DNA of 5,216 bases, taken from Actinomycetota bacterium. Lineage in GTDB: Bacteria; Actinomycetota; Actinomycetes; UBA12327. Below the pieces are notes generated by a model. The model saw nothing but the letters and a program-made list of their open reading frames with translations. It ran no database searches and had not been told where the DNA came from. The translations under genes were made by a program, and so were the position numbers. Shown piece by piece: positions 1 through 5,216 of the stretch. Each line of letters starts with the position of its first letter. Within the stretch, counting starts at the first letter, position 1. Where the stretch lies: contig JAPLBW010000118.1 in assembly GCA_026392555.1 (NCBI GenBank), forward strand, positions 1 through 5,216, written 5' to 3'.

Positions 1-45
1 GTGGTCGTCAATCAAAATCACGGAAGTGGGCGTATCGCCAGCCAT
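1..45 (-). CDS. Response regulator, N-terminal 15 codons only (probable NarL/LuxR family)
   Basis: Only the first 15 codons are inside the window; the gene continues past position 1. The peptide MAGDTPTSVILIDDH ends in the first beta strand and acidic pair of a receiver domain (ILIDDH), where the two aspartates would help bind magnesium beside the phosphorylated aspartate further on. The ATG at 45 is set by an ideal Shine-Dalgarno sequence 8 nt upstream. The gene follows a HisKA_3-type histidine kinase on the same strand, and such kinases normally pair with NarL/FixJ-type regulators carrying a LuxR-type DNA-binding domain. Receiver identity is seen directly in the short motif; the NarL class and pairing are inferred from the neighbour, and the output domain is not visible. 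Confidence 0.8.
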   Translation of the reverse strand, partial: MAGDTPTSVILIDDH

Positions 46-53
46 GAAGAATT

Positions 54-60
54 CCTCCTT
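54..60 (-). promoter_or_regulatory. Strong Shine-Dalgarno sequence of the response regulator gene
   Basis: The minus strand reads AAGGAGG here, a full match to the 16S rRNA anti-Shine-Dalgarno core, with 8 nt to the ATG at 45. It is by far the best ribosome binding site in the window. The kinase gene just upstream has no recognisable site, so the regulator is probably translated more efficiently than its kinase. Confidence 0.85.
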
Positions 61-63
61 GGG

Positions 64-79
64 GTGAACCTTCGTTCAC
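64..79 (-). repeat. Perfect 6-bp inverted repeat upstream of the regulator Shine-Dalgarno
   Basis: The minus strand reads GTGAAC-GAAG-GTTCAC, a perfect 6-bp stem with a 4-nt loop. It lies in the 82-nt gap between the kinase stop and the regulator start, 3 nt before the Shine-Dalgarno sequence. A second pairing register (GGTGA with TCACC) is also possible. It could be an mRNA hairpin that shapes access to the ribosome binding site or marks an mRNA end, or a small operator. It has no U-tract, so it is not a typical intrinsic terminator. The repeat is seen; any role is inferred. Confidence 0.45.
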
Positions 80-127
80 TCACCTGTAGTCGTTCTAGTG
101 TGCCGGAGGATGGGGGGTAGGGCGAGT

Positions 128-1720
128 TCAGGCGCGCGAAACGCGCACGATAGTTCCTCCGGTATCGCGGTCCCCCACTTCAAGGGCGCCACCAATACGT
201 TCGGCGCGCTCACTCATGCTCTTGAGCCCGTAGGAGTCATCGCGTCCTTGCCCCAGGCCTTGCCCGTCGTCTTCAACTTTGATCTCAAAGAGCGGAGGTT
301 GGATCCGGCTGGAGATCCAGATGTTCTCGGCGTGAGCGTGCTTGCGCGCGTTGGCCAGTGCCTCTTGCACGATTCGGAGGAGTTCGGCTTCCACATCGAT
401 GCTCAGGCGCTCAGGTGCCTCTTGGAGGGAGAGGTGGACTTCAATCTGTGAGCCGATCGCCTGCGAACGCACGTATTCGGTGAGAGCTACGTTTAAGCTC
501 ATGCCGGCCGAGACATCACTACGTAAGTCGAAAATAGACAGGCGCAATTCGGAAATGATCCGAGTAACTTCCCGCCGCAGATTTGAAAGTCCAGCGCTTG
601 TAGCGGGATCGGTATGCGTCGCCCCTAGATCATCAATGGCATAACCAAGGGATGCGAGTTCTTGAGCGACACCATCATGGATATCGCGGGCCAACCGGCG
701 GCGTTCCTCCGAGGTTGCACTAGAGCGAATGTCAGAAAACAAGAGGGCGGCGTCGAGGCGAACGGCATAGATGTCAGCGCTTGTCGTGGCCTCGGATAGT
801 TCCTGATCTGTGAATGGTGAAGAGTTTCGTTCGATACCGATCAGGGCGAGAGTTCGATTGCCCACTCGAAGGGGGATTACCGCTCCGGAGGTGGACTGCT
901 CAATAAGGCTCAGGCCAACGGTGTTGGTCTGAATTTGCCCATCAGCCCAGGCCTTGGCCCACAGGGAATCGCCGGAAGAACTGGGAACCCACTGCTCGGG
1001 ACGCACTCCTCGTGCGCTCAGCGGGCGAAAATCAGAGCCATCGCCGGGAACATAGGTTGCTCCGCGCTCGGCAGACATGGTCGAGAGCAGGTCGTCAAGC
1101 AGGCTTTCGGTCAAGGTCGTGGCGTCAAGGCCAACGGAGAGTTGACGCGAAACTTGGCGCAATTGGTCAAGCAGCCGGTAAGCCGATTCGTAGGCTGCTA
1201 GATCTGGGTCGTTTGAAGTTACGAGAATGCGTTTTGCCCACGATGCGATGAGCCCCACGGCCATAGACACAACAAGCCATTGGGCAACCAACGAGACCTG
1301 AGTTAAGCCAGCATCGGAGTTCAGGTCTGGTTGAGTGCTCAACCACAGGATCCCACCGGAGATCACCACGCTGACCGCTACACCACCAAAGCCTCGACTG
1401 ATGCCTATCGCTAAAGCGGGAACCAGAAGGTAGGGAAGAAGGGTGTCACTGAGCGGGCTTGAGTAGGCGATGATTGCCGCCGCTGCAAGTCCTTCAAGAA
1501 ATGGAATCGCAGCGGTCAGCAGACTTTGCGGGTAGGGGAGCGAAGCAAGAACCGCAACAATGAAGAGTGCACCTACAGGCAGCGCGTGAACTCGTTGGGC
1601 CGGAATGACGATGGTGAGCGTGAAGCACATCGCAAAAATCACTGCACGTGCAAGAAGCACAATGGGTAAGCGGTGAGCCTGGGCTGGGTTGATAGATCGG
1701 GTGGGAAGCAGCATGCTCAT
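128..1720 (-). CDS. Membrane sensor histidine kinase, 6TM-GAF-HisKA_3-HATPase_c
   Basis: A 530-residue sensor kinase. Residues about 18-165 are strongly hydrophobic and hold five to six membrane segments with very short loops, resembling an integral-membrane sensor. Residues about 190-330 look like a GAF domain, including a strand run near 280-296 (VIPLRVGNRTLALIGIER) and a closing helix. The HisKA_3 dimerisation motif ERRRLARDIHDGVAQEL gives phospho-acceptor His348. The ATP-binding domain has an N-box (E453, N457, in QEALANARKHAHA), DDGQG at 484-488 and a G2 box GLKSMSERAERIGG at 498-511. All key residues are present, so it should be active. It starts 69 nt after tadC and precedes a response regulator. 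That gap shows no convincing promoter, and no Shine-Dalgarno sequence precedes the ATG at 1720; the ATG two codons later is an alternative start. The signal sensed is unknown. Co-transcription with the tad genes is inferred from strand and spacing. Confidence 0.93.
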   Translation of the reverse strand: MSMLLPTRSINPAQAHRLPIVLLARAVIFAMCFTLTIVIPAQRVHALPVGALFIVAVLASLPYPQSLLTAAIPFLEGLAAAAIIAYSSPLSDTLLPYLLVPALAIGISRGFGGVAVSVVISGGILWLSTQPDLNSDAGLTQVSLVAQWLVVSMAVGLIASWAKRILVTSNDPDLAAYESAYRLLDQLRQVSRQLSVGLDATTLTESLLDDLLSTMSAERGATYVPGDGSDFRPLSARGVRPEQWVPSSSGDSLWAKAWADGQIQTNTVGLSLIEQSTSGAVIPLRVGNRTLALIGIERNSSPFTDQELSEATTSADIYAVRLDAALLFSDIRSSATSEERRRLARDIHDGVAQELASLGYAIDDLGATHTDPATSAGLSNLRREVTRIISELRLSIFDLRSDVSAGMSLNVALTEYVRSQAIGSQIEVHLSLQEAPERLSIDVEAELLRIVQEALANARKHAHAENIWISSRIQPPLFEIKVEDDGQGLGQGRDDSYGLKSMSERAERIGGALEVGDRDTGGTIVRVSRA

Positions 1721-1731
1721 GGGCTGAGCAT
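1713..1731 (-). repeat. Perfect 7-bp inverted repeat spanning the kinase start codon
   Basis: The minus strand reads ATGCTCA-GCCCA-TGAGCAT, a perfect 7-bp stem with a 5-nt loop. The A of the proposed start codon (position 1720) is the last loop base, and its T and G open the 3' arm. The alternative ATG at 1714 begins inside the same arm. In mRNA the hairpin would partly bury both start codons in a region that also lacks a Shine-Dalgarno sequence, suggesting low or conditional translation. It could equally be a chance palindrome. Confidence 0.4.
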
Positions 1732-1789
1732 CGCAGAGGATGGGCGGATTCTCAATTCCGGCGGTGCGTGGCGCGGCCTCGGAGCACCC

Positions 1790-2722
1790 TTACTTGCCGG
1801 ACAGCGAACTAAAGATCGAGATGACCGCTGGTCCCAAGATGACAATGAACAAGACGGGCAAGATACAAAAGATCAACGGGAACAAGATCTTGACCGGCAC
1901 TTTCTGGGCCATCTCTTCGGCTCGCTGCGAGCGCTTGGTACGCATTTCACCGGCCTGGATGCGCAGCACGTTAGCGACGGGAATACCCAAGCGCTCGGCT
2001 TGAACCATCGACGATGCGAAGTTGCGGAGTTCAGGAATATCCGAGCGTTCGCCCATTGCGCGGATAGCATCGGAACGACTTAACCCAATTTGCATTTCCT
2101 GTAGAAGTCGAAAGAACTCTTCGGCCAGTGGACCGGTGGTGTTTCGTGCGACCTGGGACACGGCTGAGTCAAAGGCCATTCCCGATTCAACCGAGATGGT
2201 CAATAGATCAAGGGCATCGGGGAGGTCGCGCGCCATTTGCTGGGTGCGGTTGTAGCCGACTTGATAGAGCGCGATGTTCGGTCCGAAATAGCCCAACAGG
2301 GCGGAGACGACGATGAGGCCAAGGATGGTGGAGAAGCCGCTCTGGAAGAGCAATCCGATCAGGAGTCCGAGGATGGCTCCGCCAATCAGACCAAGCATCT
2401 TGAACGCGATGATGCGGTTGACGTCCCAATTTTCTGGGTTACCAGCAAGATCAAGGCGACGACGGATGCGTGCGGATTGGTCGTCAGGAGTGAACCTGCG
2501 ACCCCACGAGGTGAGTTTCTCAAACGCCGGCGTAACAACGCGGTCAGTGAACGGCGTATCAAGTTGCGAAGGGGGGCGATCGTCTTCGTGCATGCCCTGA
2601 ATAGCGGCGAGGGAGCGATTGACCTCTTGGCGATTCATGAATGCGGTGCTCAAGGTCAAAACAAGCAGTGCGAGACCAGCAAACAAAACGATGATTCCGA
2701 GCAGCAAGATCACAATGGCCAT
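1790..2722 (-). CDS. tadC: TadC-type pilus assembly platform protein (T2SSF domain)
   Basis: A 310-residue inner-membrane protein of the Tad platform, expected to work with TadB and the TadA/CpaF ATPase in Flp pilus assembly. It has an N-terminal membrane segment (about 3-25), a soluble stretch, a hydrophobic pair (about 107-126 and 129-149), a cytoplasmic T2SSF domain (about 165-275) and a C-terminal membrane region (about 277-304). T2SSF hallmarks include RDLPDALDLLTISVESGMAF at 165-184 and the ERLGIPVANVLRIQAGEMR stretch after 242, matching the usual DLPDALDLL...ESG and G.p....L pattern of TadC. Length is normal. The ATG at 2722 is chosen because it follows the tadB stop by 1 nt and has GGAGG 6 nt upstream; a TTG at 2761 would add 13 residues overlapping tadB with no better support. 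The tight junction implies translational coupling to TadB. TadC rather than TadB is assigned from gene order and sequence style. Confidence 0.92.
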   Translation of the reverse strand: MAIVILLLGIIVLFAGLALLVLTLSTAFMNRQEVNRSLAAIQGMHEDDRPPSQLDTPFTDRVVTPAFEKLTSWGRRFTPDDQSARIRRRLDLAGNPENWDVNRIIAFKMLGLIGGAILGLLIGLLFQSGFSTILGLIVVSALLGYFGPNIALYQVGYNRTQQMARDLPDALDLLTISVESGMAFDSAVSQVARNTTGPLAEEFFRLLQEMQIGLSRSDAIRAMGERSDIPELRNFASSMVQAERLGIPVANVLRIQAGEMRTKRSQRAEEMAQKVPVKILFPLIFCILPVLFIVILGPAVISIFSSLSGK

Positions 2723-2723
2723 G

Positions 2724-3830
2724 TCACACCTCCACCTTGACGGTCTTAACGAGCCAGGCAATTCCTACTGCAAGCAATATCCCCGCAAAGATCAAGAGCG
2801 CTAAGCCCAGTGGGGTACCAAAAAGTGGAGCCAAGTACTCCGGACGCGTAAGTAATAGAAATAGCGTGAAGACAACAGGCAGCGCACCTAAGATCCACGC
2901 TGACAGCCGACCTTCAGCGGACAACGTGGAGACTTGACGGCGCAGTCGCTCACGCTCACGCATAGTGGCTGCGACGGTGGTCAAAACTTCCGCGAGGTTT
3001 CCGCCGACTTCACGCTGAATGCGAATGGCCATGACTACCCACGAGAAGTCCACGCTTTGCATGCGGTCGGCCACATCTTCAAGGGCCTTTTCCATCTGAA
3101 CACCGAGTCGTGATTCAGCCAGGGCCCGACGCAGCTCGCCATTCATGGGTGGCGCTGAGTCCGTAACGAGAGTGTCAATAGCTTGTGGAAGTGACAACCC
3201 GGACGCGATGCTTCCGGCCATGAGTTGCAAGGTGTCGGGGAGCTGGGATTGGAAAGCAGCTTTGCGCCGGTCTTCACGGAACGTGAGGAAAAGGAACGGT
3301 GCAACAACGCCGATAATCACACCAAGGATTGCGGGAAGCAGTTTGCCGCCCGACAACAACAACAGCAAGATCGCTAAGCCGATGGTCAAGCCGATGTGAA
3401 TGAGTAGCCATTCTCCAGATTTCAGGGGCAAGCCAGCGCGCTCGAGGCGCATGCCCATCATCGAGTCAAATTCCCGGCTAACCATGACCTTGTTGGCGAA
3501 ATCCTTCGCCGTTTCAGAAACGCTGGTGTCGGATCGGACCCCTCTATCGCTTGAGCCACGACCGGTAAGGGTGTAAATCGACAGTCTGCGTGCAACGTTC
3601 GGTTGGCGACGCTTAGGCAAGGATGCCGAGTTCAGCACGGTAATGAGCAGGAAAGCAATGCCACCGAAGAGCAAGATGGCGGCCAGTGCAATCACCCAGA
3701 TGCCGGAGAACAGACTTGTTGATTGCTTGACGGGAGCCGGGCCCGCTGCGTTTGGATCGGCAGTGACTTCCGCAGTGGGGATGGTGGTGAAGGCGGCATC
3801 GCTGATTTGAACGCCACCAGCATTTCCCAC
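2724..3830 (-). CDS. tadB: TadB-type platform protein (T2SSF domain), probably the 3' part of a broken VWA-TadB gene
   Basis: This frame encodes 368 residues from a GTG at 3830. Residues 1-42 are an Ala/Pro/Thr-rich linker, 43-66 a membrane segment followed at once by a basic stretch (LPKRRQPNVARR), then membrane segments at about 141-160 and 163-183, a T2SSF domain at about 190-310 (SQLPDTLQLMAGSIASGLSL; later QREVGGNLAEVL) and two more membrane segments at about 311-328 and 339-361. The positive-inside rule puts the linker outside the cell membrane and the T2SSF domain in the cytoplasm, where it would contact the ATPase. The GTG at 3830 has no Shine-Dalgarno sequence and is not convincing as a start. 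The frame stays protein-like upstream to about 3842, where it meets the VWA frame. An alternative start is GTG at 3695, overlapping the VWA-frame stop as GTGA and giving a 323-residue TadB of ordinary shape. TadB identity is firm; the N-terminus is not. Confidence 0.88.
   Translation of the reverse strand: MGNAGGVQISDAAFTTIPTAEVTADPNAAGPAPVKQSTSLFSGIWVIALAAILLFGGIAFLLITVLNSASLPKRRQPNVARRLSIYTLTGRGSSDRGVRSDTSVSETAKDFANKVMVSREFDSMMGMRLERAGLPLKSGEWLLIHIGLTIGLAILLLLLSGGKLLPAILGVIIGVVAPFLFLTFREDRRKAAFQSQLPDTLQLMAGSIASGLSLPQAIDTLVTDSAPPMNGELRRALAESRLGVQMEKALEDVADRMQSVDFSWVVMAIRIQREVGGNLAEVLTTVAATMRERERLRRQVSTLSAEGRLSAWILGALPVVFTLFLLLTRPEYLAPLFGTPLGLALLIFAGILLAVGIAWLVKTVKVEV
2729..2733 (-). promoter_or_regulatory. 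Shine-Dalgarno sequence of tadC inside the end of tadB
   Basis: The minus strand reads GGAGG within the last codons of tadB, 6 nt before the ATG at 2722. It decides the tadC start and supports coupled translation of the two platform proteins in similar amounts. Confidence 0.8.
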
Positions 3831-4621
3831 AACATTGATGTTGCCGCGCTGAAGGCGCTGGTGAGTTGGTTTACGTCTGTTGTGCTGATGACCTGACCAC
3901 GACCGCTTTGTGCCAAAGACTGCAAAGCGGCAATCTGATTGGGTTCGGTTCCGAGCGAAACTGCATCGAGGATGGCACCACTCCGCTTCACGGCCACCTT
4001 GGTGTCCAGAAGTGAGGTGGTGCTGCTGGTGTCTGCGCCATCACTGAAAATAACGATGGTGCGCGGACCTGATGTACCGACTGCCTGCGTGGCAACGGTG
4101 ACGCCGTTGTAAAGGGCGGTGCTGCCCTCTGCTGTCAACTCGTTGATCGCTTTGCTTACCGCTTGCCGGTCGGTAGTCGGCCTGATCAACTCTCCCGCAG
4201 TGGTACCGAAGGTCACCAGACCAATCTTTGCGCTGGGAGGGACCGTGGTGAGGAATGCTTGGGCAGCGGCCTTTGCGGACACTAAACGTTGCCCAGCCAT
4301 GCTGCCGGAGGTGTCCATGACTAGCACCGCTGTAGGGGCTTGGGAGCCAGCGGCGCCAATGGGTTTCGCGGTTGAAGGCAGGGTGGTGGAGCCTTGACTG
4401 ACGGCGATGGAGGCCGGGTCAATGGATTGGCCAGCTTCAAGCCCTGTTGCAGAAAAAACCAACGACATCTTTTGACCGTTGACTTCTACTGAGGAAATGC
4501 GCCCTTGCGGTGCAGCAAAAGCAGCGGGTGCTGAGAGGAAAAGCAAGCAGGCAATGATTCCCAAACAAAGGACACTCGCGGAGAACCGTGAGCGAAAATT
4601 CAGCGCCGCAATGAAGGACAC
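3692..4621 (-). CDS. Exported VWA domain with intact MIDAS, probably the 5' part of a broken VWA-TadB gene
   Basis: This frame encodes 309 residues from a GTG at 4621, 3 nt after the ATPase stop; a weak GAAGG lies 10 nt before the start. Residues 1-36 form a signal peptide: basic N-region, hydrophobic core around 17-30, AFA/A cleavage site. A beta-rich segment (about 39-95) precedes the VWA domain (about 97-258). The metal-ion-dependent adhesion site is complete: D103-S105-S107 in DTSGSM, T168 in GSTALYNG and D194 in FSDGADT. The domain should therefore bind a divalent metal and a protein ligand outside the membrane. Up to A260 the sequence is typical; from 261 to the stop it becomes a Pro/Ser/Arg/Gln-rich tail with Met, Trp and Cys, unlike a VWA C-terminus. 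The -1 frame over the same DNA encodes a natural linker and the TadB membrane segment. I therefore take residues 261-309 as out-of-frame readthrough. A free secreted VWA protein is the alternative. Confidence 0.85.
   Translation of the reverse strand: MSFIAALNFRSRFSASVLCLGIIACLLFLSAPAAFAAPQGRISSVEVNGQKMSLVFSATGLEAGQSIDPASIAVSQGSTTLPSTAKPIGAAGSQAPTAVLVMDTSGSMAGQRLVSAKAAAQAFLTTVPPSAKIGLVTFGTTAGELIRPTTDRQAVSKAINELTAEGSTALYNGVTVATQAVGTSGPRTIVIFSDGADTSSTTSLLDTKVAVKRSGAILDAVSLGTEPNQIAALQSLAQSGRGQVISTTDVNQLTSAFSAATSMLWEMLVAFKSAMPPSPPSPLRKSLPIQTQRARLPSSNQQVCSPASG
3834..3850 (-). other. Frame break between the VWA and TadB parts
   Basis: Coding sense moves from the VWA frame to the -1 frame here. In the VWA frame the sequence ends sensibly with TSAFSAA (last codon 3844-3842). 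In the TadB frame it resumes as NINVVGNAGGVQISDAAF, with its first codon AAC at 3842-3840, so one base is shared. Adding a single A in the local GCAACATC would join both parts into one protein of about 632 residues: signal peptide, VWA, linker, membrane segment, T2SSF. The site has no X-XXY-YYZ slippery heptamer, so programmed -1 frameshifting is not supported. A real indel, an assembly or sequencing error, or a larger non-triplet deletion remain possible. Confidence 0.7.
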
Positions 4622-4624
4622 GGG

Positions 4625-5216
4625 TTACCGGCCTTCGAAGGTTTCGAAGGTAAAGGCTGCGTCATCAAGCTTGATGCCGCCGGCAGCCAACTTTTCTTCG
4701 AAGTGGGGGCGCAAACCCGTGGACTTCAAGCGCCCCAGGCTGCGTCCTTCGTCATCAAATCCCATATCAAAGTCAAAACGGAACAGGTCTTGCATGGTGA
4801 CGATGTCGTCTAATATCCCGACGACCTCACTGATGTGCGTAACTCGACGTGAGCCATCGCGGAAGCGGGCCTGGTGGATCACCAGGTCGATGGCGCTACT
4901 GACCTGTTCACGAACCGCTCGCATCGGAAGGTCCACGCCAGCCATCAAGACCATGGTTTCGATTCGGGCGAGGGCATCACGGGGAGAGTTGGCGTGAACC
5001 GTGCAGATTGAGCCGTCATGACCGGTGTTCATCGCTTGGAGCATGTCCAAAGCTGCTGAGTCTCGCACCTCACCGACGACAATGCGGTCAGGTCGCATGC
5101 GCAGTGAATTGCGTACGAGGTCACGAATGGTGACTTCGCCTCGACCTTCAATGTTGGTGGGGCGTGACTCCAGGCGCAAGACATGGTGCTGGCTGAGTTG
5201 GAGTTCGGCAGCATCC
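4625..5216 (-). CDS. tadA: CpaF/TadA family secretion ATPase, C-terminal 196 residues
   Basis: The C-terminal part of the hexameric ATPase that drives Tad pilus assembly from the cytoplasmic face; the 5' end with the Walker A motif lies beyond position 5216. The visible frame opens with DAAELQL (Asp box), continues through RPTNIEGRGEVTIRDLVRNS with conserved arginines, the Walker B-like RPDRIVVGEVR (visible residues 41-51, glutamate at 49) and the His box HDGSICTVHANS (66-77), then the usual alpha-helical C-terminus ending before TAA at 4627-4625. These motifs separate CpaF/TadA from general type II or IV secretion ATPases. A TTG at 5179 lies inside the conserved region and is not a real start. 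The next gene begins 3 nt after the stop, so coupling is likely. The order ATPase, TadB, TadC supports the Tad assignment. The last residues repeat TFE twice from a 9-bp tandem duplication. Confidence 0.95.
   Translation of the reverse strand, partial: DAAELQLSQHHVLRLESRPTNIEGRGEVTIRDLVRNSLRMRPDRIVVGEVRDSAALDMLQAMNTGHDGSICTVHANSPRDALARIETMVLMAGVDLPMRAVREQVSSAIDLVIHQARFRDGSRRVTHISEVVGILDDIVTMQDLFRFDFDMGFDDEGRSLGRLKSTGLRPHFEEKLAAGGIKLDDAAFTFETFEGR
4634..4651 (-). repeat. Perfect 9-bp tandem duplication in the ATPase C-terminus
   Basis: The minus strand has ACCTTCGAA twice in a row, encoding TFE-TFE three residues before the end of the ATPase. The unit keeps the frame. It is a small, probably neutral, slippage-type duplication in the tail of the protein. 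Confidence 0.75.

Noticed and set aside
98..451. 117-codon plus-strand frame opposite the kinase ATP-binding domain
   Set aside because: It is antisense to the conserved N- and G-boxes, and its composition follows the complement of those codons.
1721..1789. Promoter or terminator between tadC and the kinase
   Set aside because: I see no paired -35/-10 elements and only a 4-bp CGGA/TCCG repeat without a U-tract, so neither call is supportable.
1673..2083. 136-codon plus-strand frame opposite the tadC/kinase junction
   Set aside because: It is antisense to the conserved end of TadC and the start of the kinase, with His/Asp/Gln-rich low-plausibility sequence and no homology I recognise.
2237..2740. 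167-codon plus-strand frame opposite tadC
   Set aside because: It lies wholly antisense to a clear T2SSF gene, its product is a run of charged and polar residues with no domain, and it has no independent start signal. It is a shadow of GC-skewed codon use.
2723..2761. Earlier TTG start for tadC adding 13 residues
   Set aside because: The extension overlaps tadB, is polar and basic rather than family-like, and the ATG at 2722 has a good Shine-Dalgarno sequence and coupled spacing.
3353..3366. CAA-type trinucleotide run as a microsatellite
   Set aside because: It simply encodes consecutive leucines (TTG codons) in a TadB membrane segment and is too short to be notable.
3834..3850. Programmed -1 ribosomal frameshifting between VWA and TadB
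   Set aside because: There is no X-XXY-YYZ slippery heptamer at the overlap (GCGGCAACATC) and no clear strong stem just downstream, so a mutation or sequence error is the simpler reading.
4479..4997. 172-codon plus-strand frame opposite the ATPase and VWA start
   Set aside because: It is Arg/Ser/Met-rich with no recognisable motif and opposes two well-supported genes across their junction.

Overview
The window holds five genes, all on the minus strand and packed almost without gaps, so transcription runs from high to low coordinates. In that order they are: the C-terminal part of a CpaF/TadA-type secretion ATPase; an exported von Willebrand factor A (VWA) domain frame; a TadB-type platform protein frame; a TadC-type platform protein; a membrane-bound sensor histidine kinase; and the first 15 codons of its probable response regulator. 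This is the motor and inner-membrane core of a Tad (tight adherence, Flp-type pilus) system with a two-component regulator attached. No Flp pilin, TadE/F pseudopilin, prepilin peptidase, CpaE or secretin gene falls inside the window.

The protein families and moderate-to-high GC (mid-50s percent by eye) suggest an actinobacterium. Three things support this: a VWA domain joined to TadB, which I recall as an actinobacterial arrangement; the single tadA-tadB-tadC order; and a HisKA_3/GAF kinase next to a NarL-type regulator. I cannot place it below phylum level. Nothing points to a mobile element, and there are no tRNA, rRNA or CRISPR features.

Layout: 5216-4625, ATPase C-terminus; 4621-2724, VWA and TadB, which read as one gene broken by a -1 frame change near 3842; 2722-1790, TadC; 1789-1721, a short gap; 1720-128, histidine kinase; 127-46, a leader with a hairpin and a perfect Shine-Dalgarno sequence; 45-1, response regulator start. 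Gaps of 3 nt (ATPase/VWA) and 1 nt (TadB/TadC) indicate one translationally coupled operon.

The genes fit one machine. The ATPase powers pilus assembly, TadB and TadC form the membrane platform it acts on, and the kinase/regulator pair probably controls expression of this or a linked surface structure. The most notable point is the VWA/TadB locus: a signal peptide and an intact metal-binding VWA domain lead into a linker, a membrane segment and the TadB core, but the reading frame is interrupted exactly between the VWA domain and the linker. This is either a real lesion, an assembly error, or two genes joined by a 4-nt start/stop overlap.
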